Assembly (NCBI RefSeq): GCF_000165425.1
Contig: NW_001799001.1
Span: 1-64,000 of the forward strand
Length of the DNA: 64,000 nucleotides
Origin: Paramecium tetraurelia
Taxonomy: Eukaryota; Ciliophora; Oligohymenophorea; Peniculida; Parameciidae
Reading direction: 5' to 3'
The notes below the pieces were generated by a model. The model did not search any database, was not told where the DNA came from, and saw only the letters and a list, made by a program, of their open reading frames with translations. Position numbers and translations under genes: made by a program. Shown here in pieces: positions 33,590 to 44,728 of the stretch (within the stretch, counting starts at the first letter, position 1; the number at the start of each line of letters is the position of its first letter).

Positions 33590-35472
33590 TCAAGTCTTAT
33601 ATCTACAAGATTTCTATGTATTTTCCAATTCCGTCGTCAATTTCCCTTTTGCTTGAAGCAGTTTGCCAATCAAAAACTTAATTTCGTTATTTATATGTAC
33701 ACTTTTCGATGGCTACTGATTCTCTTTATTCTATTAATACCAATTTTATTTACATATTTGAAAGAATTTGAGTCATTCTAAGTAGATTCATCCTAATTTA
33801 TGTATCTCGCCTTAATTTATTAGATGTGATTAATATGATTATCATTCATTCTCAACGTGGTTTAAGGTTATTGCTAATATAAGCTATATTTAAGATTGTT
33901 TAACTGACCTTAAGTAAAAGATGGAACCTTAAAATGCGAAAATGAAGTGTTATGAGTTTTTTACTAAGTAGATATCGAAGTATTTTAATTTTAATAACTT
34001 TAATCTGTCTATCCCAAAATTTTACTTAAGTTTGTAGTCGAATTAATACTGTGAGCTTTAGTCCCTTATTGTGAATATGATCTTCGTTGATCAACATCAT
34101 TATTAAATCTAGTTGTTTGTTGATTAGATAACTTAAATCTAATGTATTCATCTCCAGCCTCTGTTTCTTCCTTCATGATGCTTGCATCTTAAAGATATGA
34201 GTTAAGATTTAAATTATTCAAAGGGAGAGAATTGGTTGATTAAGATTTTGCTTTTTTGCTCATCATTAGATTAAAATCTTCAATGGGCATAGGGAGAGTG
34301 TCATGATTATTGGCCTTGACCTTTTCAAATGATTAATTGTTTTTTGGAGGTTGAAGCGATTATTTTTAAAGGGATGTTATTGAATTTTTTGGTTGTTAGA
34401 ACGCCTACTTAAAATCAGGTTAGGAGATATGGAAACTTTTACATTAAACTGGACTGTCTTGAGAAACAACTGAGTTCCTAATTTTCATCATATCTACACT
34501 CTTTTTCTTGGAAGTACTGTCGTAATTGTTAGTATTTCTAGAAGGTATATTAAATACGAATTTACATTCTCTGATCATCAATTTATTTATTCAGCATTTT
34601 TTTTTCATATTGAAATTGCACCTATTGTTCATGCATCTCTTATTTTAAGGCTGCAATTTGTTCATCATACTTCTATTGTAATTGTTGAACTTCTTGATTA
34701 GATTCAATATGAGTTTAATATTTTTTAATTGTATTTTGACTTCTTATCAATCTTTATTGTAATTAATCTTTTTCTTTTTCGTATAATTGCGCTAATTATT
34801 GATATCTTTAATCATAATCTGATTGTTTTTCTTGCATATCCTTAAAAAAATTATCCTTGATTTTTTGAATTTCTTATTCGCATTATAATTTGAATACTTG
34901 CTCTCTGGATTTAAAATTTTCCTCTGTTTTTTGTATCTAATCTTTGAATTTAGTAATTTCTTAGTTTAAATACTATTTCTCTGATTCCAAACTCTAAATC
35001 TTGTGATCATAGGTAATTTATTATTTCTGCATCTAAAGTTCAAGATCCTTAATTTAAATTTCCTTTTCGTTTAATTACTCGTTCAGACATCTAAGCTAAA
35101 ACTTATGATTTTATCATACTTTCTCTTCCAGTTTCGTAATGCTTTCTTAGTGCTTTTTGTTATTGACCATCTAGACTTCAATAGATTTTTGAAATTCTGA
35201 ATAACTTTTTTGCTTTATAAAATAGATTTTGAATGATACTTATGACTTTCCTGAAATATCTATTGCCTAAGTAATGGTATCATTCAGTTTCTTTTGATTC
35301 ATTTCTCTTGTTTTATAATCCTCCAATTGCATTTCCAACAATTGTATTTTTTATTCATACAAAGCCCTATCCTTTTTCCATTCATTCTCTCTCAAGGCAT
35401 ACTAAGACATAGGTACAATTCTAATACGTTTTTCTTTAACTAAATATATTCCTCTTATTCATTATTTTCCAT
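33590..35472 (-). CDS. Long coiled-coil protein, 595 residues
   Basis: Start ATG 35472 (MENNEQEEYIQLKKN), TGA 33590. Introns of 26, 18, 28 and 23 bp restore one frame; an extra 27-bp candidate (ends AAG) would remove nine residues without changing frame. Residues 20-330 form a nearly continuous coiled coil rich in Gln/Glu/Lys. The C-terminal 250 residues are Ser/Asn/Gln-rich and probably unfolded (for example the SVVSQDSPVQ and MPIEDFNLMMSKK areas), ending in a short helix. Structure suggests a cytoskeletal or basal-body filament component. No recognised family. Confidence 0.65.
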
Positions 35473-36579
35473 TCAAATTTAACGATTAATTAGAAATTAT
35501 TAATATAGGAAAAAGTAATAAAAACACAATTCTTCTGAGGAGATCTTCTAAATCTTAAAAAGATAAGAGATGAGTCATTTCAAACATTTTATTATATTGC
35601 ATGTATAATTGAAAAGAACAATCATTTTGAAGAATAAAAGCAATTAAATTTCATGAAAGAAAAAGAAAATTCTAGCAATAAGTTTTATTGATGATATGAA
35701 CAATACGTATTGATAATAATTAAGCTATTAGAAAGAATGAAGAAGTTATAGCTGAAGTATCTTAAAATTAAAAGAGAATTTGGATTAAGAAACTTTAACA
35801 ATTAATAATTAAGATGTTTTCTTTTAACATTTCAATCAATGAGTAATAGCATCCAATTTCTATTCCTTATGTTTCTTACTACTTATGATAAAAAATCTGC
35901 AGGAACTGGAAAAGGATAATATTTTAATACATTTTTTGTAGAATCGCCATCCAATCATAGCAAAACAATTAGTCAATTTTGTTGTGTAAGTATTTGTTCT
36001 TCAATCTTCTTAGAAAAATGTATATTAAAAATAAAAATTAAGTTGAGGAAGAGAAGGCTATTTAATATGTCAAGGAAAAAAAATTGTTGGGTAATATCAA
36101 AATAAAAATATTGGAACAGAATATATCACAACATGAAACCAAAATTAAGACAAGGTTCAATTGGAGACTTAGAAGAAATAAATATCAGACTAAATCAACA
36201 AATTGTAATTAGAAAATAAACCTTAAAGTATTTATATGTATTTAAATCACTGTAGAGACAATATAAAGGATGTAGACTAAATATAAAATGTGATAGCACA
36301 ATGAATGAAGAAATACAGGGGCTAAAAAAATGATTACAGAAAGAAGTGTGTTTTAATTGATAGTCATTGTAAACTAAAAAGAAAAAGACTGTTTTGGATG
36401 AAGAATACCCTCTTGATTTAAACTATATTATACTATTTATGATGTATTTTGAAGACTATTTTATGTATTGATTATTTTATTTAAAATGTATTTGGATGGA
36501 TTTTCACAGAAAATATTAATATTTTTAATAACAATTGATGGATTACACAAACTAAAAACATCCATAAAATTATTCATAA
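35473..36579. other. Spacer with a possible decayed coiled-coil gene on the plus strand
   Basis: Between divergent genes. Plus-strand frames of coiled-coil-like composition occur at about 35,690-35,900 and 36,035-36,260 (for example VEEEKAIQYVKEKKLLG and GSIGDLEEINIRLNQQ), but they are in different frames, have no common start and no intron of normal form joins them. An ATG near 35,840 opens a hydrophobic N-terminus. I read the stretch as a gene remnant or an unmodelled gene plus promoter spacer. Confidence 0.35.
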
Positions 36580-37267
36580 ATGGAAGACTTAAAAACATTA
36601 GATTTAGAAGAAAGTGTTTCTGAGACTATTGTAATTGAAATATCTTATATAGATGAGAGACTTGAGAATGATAGCATATAAATTGAAATATGTTTTGATT
36701 CCCAAAGAGTAGGAGGACAATGGAAAAGAATTAAGAAATTGTATATTCTATTTATCTATTTTATAGGGGATTTATGGGGACCATTGATATTTTGTTTGAC
36801 TTTGGCAATGTAAATTACTATTCTATAGAAGGACTCTGAGTTTCAAGGCTGATTCCACAACTTCTAGTTCGAAGTCTGATGTTTTTGCAATCATTTTTGT
36901 TCTTATTTGGGTTGGTGCTTTTGTTGTTACTCTAAATGCTTAGTTACTAGGGGGAAAAGTGTAATGAATCTCTTTTTATGCTTAGATCATTTTTCCAATC
37001 TGTTTGTCTATTGGGTTATTGTGTATTTCCAATCAATATTGAAGCAATAATTATAGCATTTGTCGGATCCTACTTACCTTTTGTCGTGAAATTAATCCCA
37101 GTGATCATTTGCTTTGCTTGGTCTGCCTATTGTAAAATTTGAATTAAATAATTATAGCATCTGTTGGTTTTATGGCATCATTGGTACCACCACATAAAAA
37201 GAAGTTGGCAGTTTACCCTGTATTTTTATTTTATTTGTTTTTGTCATGGTTTTCTTTGATAGTATGA
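36580..37267 (+). CDS. Yip1-family Golgi membrane protein, YIPF6-like
   Basis: Predicted 205 residues; introns of 19, 25 and 26 bp. Matches YIPF6 in order: IGDLWGPLIFCLTLA, LLGGKVSFFQSVCLLGYCVFPI, FAWSAYSSVGFMASLVPPHKK and a last membrane helix (VFLFYLFLSWFSLIV). The acidic N-terminal cytosolic part is followed by five membrane helices. Yip1-family proteins work with Rab GTPases in ER-to-Golgi and Golgi traffic. The third intron is required to join the CFAWSAY and SSVGFMAS halves of one conserved helix. Convergent with the next gene, 27 bp apart. Confidence 0.88.
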
Positions 37268-37294
37268 TTTTAATATATATATACATATTATTAA

Positions 37295-39328
37295 TCAAAT
37301 TCTTCTAATTAATAATCCCATATCCCATTATGCATTTAATCTTCTTTTATCTAAAGTCTCAAACACTCCAACTCCATTAGGCATTCCATTCATAAATACA
37401 CAGGTTACTTTTTCTCCATTACTGAGTTCCAATTACCCGAATCCACAAAATTCCCCTTCTTTGAAATCACCCATATAATGAATCCATTATTAATCCAATT
37501 TTGTAAAATCTTTGTAATCAAATAAATTATTGAAATACTTTGGTTTTGGATTGGTAGCCTTGCCATAACCATCGTATTCTCCAAACTTGAAAGAGCCTTC
37601 ATAAATCAATTTCCCGTTTTAATATAAGGTTCCTTTTCCATGATATTTATCGTTTTTCCAACAGCCATCATAAGAGAACTCATTCGATACGTATTGTCCT
37701 AAGCCATCTCTCAGTCCGTTCAAAACTTCGCCATAATAAGAGCCACCATCATTACAATTCATTTTTCTTTTGTTTCTATTTTCCACTATTAAATTATTCT
37801 TTGTAGTAATTTCTTTGATGTCTTCCATTTATGGCTTTGATTATGGTTCTCCAATAGGAGATACTCTAAAAGAGTTCACATGAGAATAACTCACATTCTT
37901 TGAATTTGCTCTTGATTTTGATATTTTAGTCTCAATTCTTTACTAAACTTCAAAATTGTAAATGATATTGATTGGCTAGATTGGTTGCAACTCACTAATC
38001 TTAGCTTCCAATCTTATCCAATCGGGTCTTATTTCTTAATTGGTAGTCAACATGAATTGCAAATATTAAACCAATTTGTATGAATAATTAGTGTCAACTT
38101 CCTTGATCAATTAATTTAATCGATATTCATCAAACACATTTTAATAGATCTCATAAACAGTCTCATGTTTATGAGGTCCTAAACACAACTATAAAATGCA
38201 CAATCCTAATTAAAACACATCAGATTTCCAAGTTGGCAAGGTTGATTAATCATTCAATAAAAATGCGTTGTATAATTCATTGCTTAATAAGATTTTACTT
38301 TGTTGATTCTAAAATTTCTTCTAAAGTACGTTTGCTTCTTGGTTTATATAAATAAGTTTATACAACTATGAGCTATCTATCAGATGAGTTAGCACAATGT
38401 GATTTAGAGTTACATTGCCATGAACTATGCCTTTTAGATGTAAAGAATATAATGCTTCAACCATATTCTACAGAATCAGCCAAATCTCATGTTCTTGATA
38501 GTGCTTATGCTTTATTGTACTTTCACAATCGGAATGAATATAATCCAATAAGGTACACACTCTGAAAGTGCCAAAACACAAACAAACATATTTTTTGGTA
38601 TGAATCAAATGTATATTTACTAAATTGGCATGAGTTAATTATTGCTTTTACAATTGCAGCAGTTTCTCTTATTATTCATATACTGAATATTTATCAAATA
38701 TGAACACTCGTAGACTCAATTTATATGAGGGATTCAATTTATGAGTTAAAGTATAATGTTAAAGATTAAGAGGATCATTTTACAATTCGGAATCAACGTC
38801 AAAATATTTGTACAATAAAGGCATTTGTGTTTCGTTTAAGGACTAATGAGAAGGCATAGTCTTCAACATTTAAAGGCATGATTCCTCATATTTCATTTTC
38901 AAATAATTTGAATCGTATTAGGTCTTCAATTGCTGTTGTTATTGTAAATACTATTATTACTATTGGAGCAATAATTGCTGCTATTCCAATTATTACTATT
39001 GGAGTAGTTATGCTTATTACTCTAATTATGGATCTTGTTGTTGTTAATCAGGTACAATTGTTTAAAATTATTAATTGTAATTGTCAATGAGTTGCTATTA
39101 TTAGAGCAGGAATTGGTTTTGTTGAGGTTACTGGATGGTTGTAAAGAAAGATTATGACTGATGTATGGGTAAAGTGTTGACTGACAATCCTAACAGCTCT
39201 TCTTGCTATTTTTGAGACCAAGTTTTTATCAAAAATTGCTGTTCTGGTGATAATCTATTGAAATCAAGTGGTGGAGTATTTGAATTACGACTCGTTTCCA
39301 GTGGTTGCAGCCGTTGTGATTAGGCCAT
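37295..39328 (-). CDS. Pseudokinase with poly-Q region fused to MORN repeats
   Basis: Intronless, 677 residues, ATG 39328 (MAQSQRLQPLE) to TGA 37295. Residues 60-140 are poly-Gln from mixed TAA, TAG and CAA codons. A kinase-like fold follows: LVNIHLIHTKKYVCLC, ALYSLHLKGIVHGN in place of the catalytic HRD loop, and SDVFQLGLCILQLCLG matching DVWSLG. HGN has no catalytic Asp and no DFG is seen, so it is a pseudokinase. The C-terminal 170 residues hold MORN-type repeats (YYGEVLNGLRDGLGQYV, YDGCWKNDKYHGKGTLYQNG, YMGDFKEGEFCGFGQLELSNG-like). MORN proteins link to membranes and cortex. A scaffold at the cell cortex is inferred. Confidence 0.8.
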
Positions 39329-39391
39329 GCTTTGTTTGGATGAATCATTTAATGTTTGATTGAATTATCCCAAATACATATAATTATTAAT

Positions 39392-40587
39392 ATGGGAAAT
39401 TGTTAAACTCATTGTTATCAAAAGAGTGCTAGTTAAGTGAATAGCGTTGATTGCACTAAATTAATCATTCATGTGAAAACGTGGCAAAAAGAGGCCTTCT
39501 CATTGTTCGATTATGAGAATGCTGCCAATGTGTAAGAACAAACCTTTTAGGTAAATATATACAATTATAACGGCAGATTAATTCAGATGGTTATTTGGTG
39601 GGTCGAAACTAAGTGGAATGGACTGAAAATGAATCTATCATCAAGGATTAACTTTGCAAGATAAAGAAAAAAAATGAAAATTACTACTTAGTAAATTCCT
39701 TCGTAATGAATGAGGATTAGAAATCAGTAATTTAAGAAAACGAAGAATGTCATACTATTGGAAATAAGTAACAACTCTATATTTATTTTTTAGAACTGTG
39801 TCTGGCAAAATAGGTAACAAAATTTGGAAGGTGATTCATGAAAATGGAATTCCCCTAAAGGAAGGGGATGTAATCAAATTAGGAAGAGTCAAATTCACTA
39901 TCCGATCTATTGTTTTGGATGTTCAACATGTTCAATCCATTTTGGAGTTCGAATCACAATAATCAAGTGTCTCTGATTAATAGATGTGTAGGATCTGTTG
40001 TTCCTCTTAGTAAACTGCTAAGAATCCTCTTTTGAATCCTTGTAAATGTAGTGGGTCTATCAAGTACATTCATTTGGAATGTTTAAAGACTTGGTTGAGA
40101 ATGAAATTAGAAAATCGACAAAGCGAAAATTGTACTGTTTATTTGTGGAAGAACTTGGAATGTGAGTTGTGCAAATTCAATTTTCCACCTAAGTTCAAAA
40201 GTGATGATGCCTACTATGATTTGATTGAATTGAGTAAGCCAAATGATTACCCTTATTTAATGATGGAATTCACCAATAAATAAGTATTATTTAGACTCAA
40301 TTATGAAGGGCTAATAAATTGAATGGAATAACAGTTCGGGTGTCTATATTGTTAAATTCTCGAACTCCAGAGACCTTCGACTTGGAAGGTCCAATGATAC
40401 TGATGTTAGGGTTAATGATATATCAGTAAGCAGGAATCACGCTCGACTTTTTGTTTCTGATAATTAAGTTTATCTTTTCGATAATCATTCTAAATTTGGC
40501 ACACTATAATAAATAAGAGAAGAAAAATTATAAATTTAAAGAGGCCTGGAAGTTTAAATTGGAAGAAGCCTAATTTCCTTTTAATGA
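39392..40587 (+). CDS. FHA-RINGv-FHA protein, predicted E3 ubiquitin ligase
   Basis: Predicted 372 residues, introns of 26, 26 and 25 bp. MGNCQTHC at the start could be myristoylated and palmitoylated. An N-terminal FHA-like region (LVGRNQVEW, HTIGNKTVSG, GDVIKLGRVKFTIR) precedes a RINGv finger with all ligands: MCRICC, PCKCSGS, HLECLKTW, CELCKF. A second, clear FHA domain follows: RLGRSNDTDVRVND, SVSRNHARLFV and FGTL. FHA domains bind phosphothreonine, so this ligase probably recognises phosphorylated targets. The third intron, ending AAG, joins the finger to the second FHA. Confidence 0.83.
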
Positions 40588-40794
40588 AGTTTCATTTTAT
40601 TTATTAAAATCTTTTATAATTTTTGTATTACATTGTTTCACTGTTATTTAAATTGTCATTAAAATTATTACTATTTTAGCCGATGGAAACAACTTACAAA
40701 CCACAATAAACCGAAAAAAATTAAATCTACCCTAAAAATTTTTAGTTTTGATTCACTGAGATTCGAACATATTCATTAATATAAATAAAGTTTG

Positions 40795-41925
40795 ATGTAT
40801 TTATAGAATTCCAATTACAAAATACTCTCAACGCTAGGTGCAGGTTCTGGGCATCAAGTCTTGAAAGTCAAACATAATTAGACGTCTCAAATTTTAGCCT
40901 TAAAAATGGAAAAAAATCCTAACCTAGGCTAGTTAGAAGGAGAAATAAAAAAACTAAAGGAACTTGCTGGGACCTTTGGCATACCATAGTTGATCGATTA
41001 TGGAAAGACTTAGGATTAGAAGTAAATATATTCGTAATTTCAAAGGAGTTATTTAATCACTCCACTTTTAAAAAAAAATCTCCATGAAATCACCAAAGAC
41101 CACCTACTTTCTCAACGTCAGATAATAGCCATTGGATTGTCTCTTATCAATATTTTACAGTAAATTCATAAAAAAGACATTCTACATCTTGACATAAAAC
41201 CAGAAAATATTATGATATCATAACCTTTTATCAACGTTCCGATTGATGAAATTTTAAAACCTGGTTTCATGTATCTTATAGATTTCGGCCTATCTTAAAA
41301 AATAGGTCTCAGACCTTTGTCAAATAAAGTGTTTGTTGGATCTTTAAGATATGCCAGCAGACAGGCCCATAAAGGAAATGCACTTGGGTACAAGGATGAT
41401 TTAGAAAGTCTTCTTTATGTTTTGGTGAATCTAAGAAATTGTAATTATTATGTACTATTTTTAGAGAACTTACCTTGGCAATCGCTAAAATAACAACAGA
41501 CCCAATAAATGGAAATTAAAAAAATTGGTGAAATGAAAGATGCCATTTTTAATACATTAGTTCTGTCCTAGAAATTTCCTCCATAATTTTAATTATTCAA
41601 ATCATATATTGAAACCTTGACTCAAAAGACTATGCCAGATTATGATTACATTAAAAACCTTTTCAAATAGATGCTTTCTATAGGAGATCAATCAACATCT
41701 GCTAAATTAAGTAATTCAGTCACTCTAAGCTAATCAATCAGGGGGACAAAATAAAACAAGAATAATGATTAGATAATGATGCTTTTAGCAAATATACCAA
41801 ATAATGATTCTATTCACATTCCTGAAGATCAGGTAGACACTGAGACTTCGATTGTATACATCTCAGACTTAATAAGTTCATACCCAACTTTCTCCATTAA
41901 ATCAATAACTGATATCAAGTATTGA
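40795..41925 (+). CDS. Casein kinase 1-like protein kinase
   Basis: Predicted 368 residues with one 24-bp intron that keeps frame. Begins MYLQNSNYKIL; kinase motifs: GAGSGHQVLKVK, ALKME (catalytic Lys), HLDIKPENIM in place of HRDLKPEN, LIDFGLS, then the CK1-type substrate loop VGSLRYASRQAHKG and LGYKDDLESLLYVLVNL. Catalytic Asp and DFG are kept; the HRD Arg is Leu, as in several CK1-related kinases. The C-terminal 60 residues are a low-complexity tail with no known domain. Ciliates have many CK1 paralogues; targets unknown. Confidence 0.85.
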
Positions 41926-42013
41926 GAAATTGTTTAATTTATCTTTGATTCATATCTATATCTATATTGTAATTTATTGGTTTATTATAATAGAAATTAA
42001 ATAAATCATAATT

Positions 42014-42386
42014 TCATTTTTAAGGTTTGTATACGGAACAGTAAATCTTTCTCTTACCTTGATACATGTTGAAGGATTTTTCAATTAAACTTTGAGCGTC
42101 TTCGATTCTTTTTTTAGAACCTAAATCTAATTTCGCAGCAAAAAATTTGTCTACTTACTTTCCTATTTATTTTTCTCTAAGCTTAATTTCAATTTAATCA
42201 TCTTGAATTTGTTCATTGTTAAATATTTTTTAATTCAACCATAATTTAATACTCTCTTTGGTTTCATTATTAGGAAATCCTTCAACAATTAAAAATTCTT
42301 TTTCCCAAACTTCTGCTTTTTTTTATTATTATTGTTGTTATTGTTATTATTATTATTATGGTTATTATTATTATTATTACTATTAA

Positions 42387-42422
<36 letters not shown>

Positions 42423-43188
42423 TATTATTATTATTCAACTTATTATACTTATTATACTTATTATTATGGTTTAGTTAATAATGGATCTTCTTTCTAAACA
42501 CCAATCACTTCATCATCAGAATCGTTGATATCTAATGCATCAATATCAAGTGAGATAGTTTGACCATTAATTTCAATGTTGTGTTATTGAATGATTTGCT
42601 CAGCACTCTTTTTGTTAAAGGCGATTATGGTTCCTGTTCCAGTTTTGTAATTTGTGCCATGTTTAAAGTCAAATTATACTGATTTCACATTTTATGCTCC
42701 CATCAATTAAATAATATCCTTGTCTTTTGTATTCCATTTATTATGACTGAATCTAATCTTAATTTCTTCCTGATCTCCATAATGTTTCAATCTCTTGATT
42801 AGCTTATCCATATGTGCTTTATTATGGTACTCTCTACAATAAATCTTATTATTAACCTTTCAAAATCGTCGTCATTATCATCATCACTCTCAGTCCCGCC
42901 GTCATATTAATTTAATAAATCATCTATATCATCTTGAGCATCTATAATAGATCAGATAAGATTAATACATTTGTATTTGATTGAATCCCAAAACTTCAAG
43001 CTATTTTGATTTGGTTTAGTTGGTTCACCATTTGAATTATAGTAATTGCCAAATTCATCAAACCAACCCCTATATTAGTCATAATAGAAATCTATATAAT
43101 CTCCAGCCTCATAAATAGTAAAACCAGAATGATCTTTGAATTCTTCGTACTCCAAGAAACGATCGGGGTCAGCCCTTTTGCGTGCCAT
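42014..43188 (-). CDS. Poly-Q protein with RRM-like region, unknown function
   Basis: Predicted 374 residues; two introns (27 bp, and a 23-bp one that begins GTT). The N-terminus is acidic and aromatic (FYYDQYRGWFDEFGNYYN), then an acidic run. The middle (about 110-190) has the strand-helix spacing of an RRM: IIQLMGAQNVKSVQFDF, GTGTIIAFNKKSAEQIIQ. Next is a poly-Gln/His tract coded almost only by TAA, then a second alpha/beta stretch (EKEFLIVEGFPNNETKES, KFFAAKLDLGSKK). RNA binding is plausible but the RNP motifs are weak. Confidence 0.6.
42320..42474 (-). repeat. (TAA)n microsatellite coding for poly-glutamine
   Basis: A trinucleotide run, ATT on the plus strand and TAA on the minus strand, interrupted by a few CAA, CAT and CCA codons. 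It lies in frame inside the gene at 42014-43188, so it codes for a long poly-Gln tract only because TAA means Gln in this organism. Under the standard code it would be dozens of stop codons. Confidence 0.9.
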
Positions 43189-43884
43189 TAATTAATTTAT
43201 ATTACACAATAAATTATTTAATATTTAATCCAATAATGCCTCGAACATCACTTCTACAAATTCCTAACTTTCTCAAATTAAATAATTTCAATAGCTTCTC
43301 TCCAATCTAATACACATTTCACTTAAAATTTAGAGATGTTAATTTTTTCCAAAAACCCAAGATACCTAAAATACCACATTTAGAGATGCCTACTATTCAA
43401 TCTGATATTCTTTCTTTGTATTAATCAATTCTTATGTTCTAACTTGATGATCAAAATTGTTTTTTCAAAATTTTTATAATTTTTGTTAAGTGCTTTTATT
43501 TTATATAGAAAAGTGATTTCAAAACTTAAAAACGATTAAATATATAGGTATTTAATTATAGATACAATTTATAACTATAAACAAGGATTATTTATAATTT
43601 TAAGATTATAGTGTTTATATTATTATAATATCATATTTCTAGTCGGTTCCAAATCCAGTTTATACCCAATTTCTATATTTTATCGATCAAATGCCTCCAT
43701 TCTGTCTATTCTTACTTATCTTATTAATCAACCCTGATCAAAATATAAAAACAAGTACAGTTTGTAGAGAGCGGTTATGGAATGAAAATTGAATAATTAA
43801 ATAGTTTTTAGTTATTAACTTAAATGATTATGAATTACGACATTATCACAAGTACATATTTTAAAATTAATTTTATATATTTTT
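43189..43884. other. Spacer with two weak ORFs
   Basis: A plus-strand frame starts at ATG 43236 with protein-like sequence for about 80 codons (MPRTSLLQIPNFLKLNNF, then IPKIPHLEMPTIQSD) and then drifts into AT-rich sequence without a stop; it may be the front of a decayed gene. A second, tiny frame at 43691-43792 is listed separately. The rest is AT-rich. Confidence 0.35.
43691..43792 (+). CDS. Very small ORF with a signal-peptide-like start
   Basis: Thirty-three codons from ATG 43691 to TGA 43790-43792. The first fifteen residues (MPPFCLFLLILLINP) look like a secretion signal or a membrane anchor, followed by a short polar tail. It lies in a GC-richer patch of an otherwise AT-rich spacer. 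Too short to be sure it is expressed; no family recognised. Confidence 0.22.
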   Translation: MPPFCLFLLILLINPDQNIKTSTVCRERLWNEN

Positions 43885-44489
43885 ATGGGAAATTTGTTCG
43901 AAAAATTGAAGAATTTATTCTCTACTCAGAAGTTGGAAGTTTGTATGGTTGGATTAGAGAATGTTGGAAAAACTACGATGTTGAATTAACTTTCTATGGG
44001 GGATCCTTCATTTACAGTGCCCACAGTGGGTCTCAATGTCAGAACTGTGAAGAAAGGTGGGGTGACTATGAAAGTAGGGGTATATTTAGAAAATAGATCT
44101 GGGATATTGGTGGCTAAGTACAATATAGGCCAGAATGGGGAAATTATGCTTAAGGTTGTGATGCACTTATATTCCTCGTTGATACAAGCAATGTAAAGAT
44201 GAGTATTATAATAGTAAGCAACTTTGGGTACGTCAAAAAAGGAATTGCATAATTTATTAGATAACAAATCATTGCGAAATATTCCAATATTGATCATAGG
44301 GAATAAGATTGATGTGAATCCTCATCTAAATGAAAAATAATTGATAGAAGGTAACAAATGATTAATGTAGGCTTAAACTTGGATTACATAACATCGAATG
44401 GATGGGCTGTGGCAATGTGCAGTGCATTGACAGGAAATAACATTACTCAAGTGGTGGATTGGTTGATTACTAAATCAAAAAAGCAATGA
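43885..44489 (+). CDS. ARF-like small GTPase, ARL8 type
   Basis: Predicted 179 residues; introns of 23, 22 and 20 bp. GTPase motifs: P-loop GLENVGKTT, switch-I PTVGLNVRTV, WDIGGQ and base-specific GNKID. The KLKNLF start and WDIGG-to-PEWGNYAQG part match ARL8, whose N-terminus is acetylated rather than myristoylated; here MGN could allow either. ARL8 positions lysosomes and other organelles on microtubules. The 23-bp intron falls between the KKGG loop and WDIGG and must be removed to give that motif. Confidence 0.88.
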
Positions 44490-44728
44490 GACTATATATA
44501 GTATTTGTAATTCATTCCGAAATATATATTACAATTAAAGTCAAAGGCCGTCAAAGAGTCTCATTTCCTGTAAAATATGGTGAGTCAAATTTACTTAAAA
44601 TTTGATTGGGCTAATTTTACTAGCATAATTATTATTTATTTTTGCTTGGATTCATTGATAATAATGATTCATTTAATTAAAGTTTATTGCTAAATTGATT
44701 ATTGTAAATTAAGTTTTTAGTATTTATT

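Noticed and set aside
40750-40790. tRNA-like T-loop sequence (GTTCGAATC form, minus strand)
   Set aside because: No acceptor or anticodon stem can be paired around it.
42320-42474. Trinucleotide run as a non-coding microsatellite
   Set aside because: It is in frame inside a gene whose flanks continue on both sides, so it is coding.
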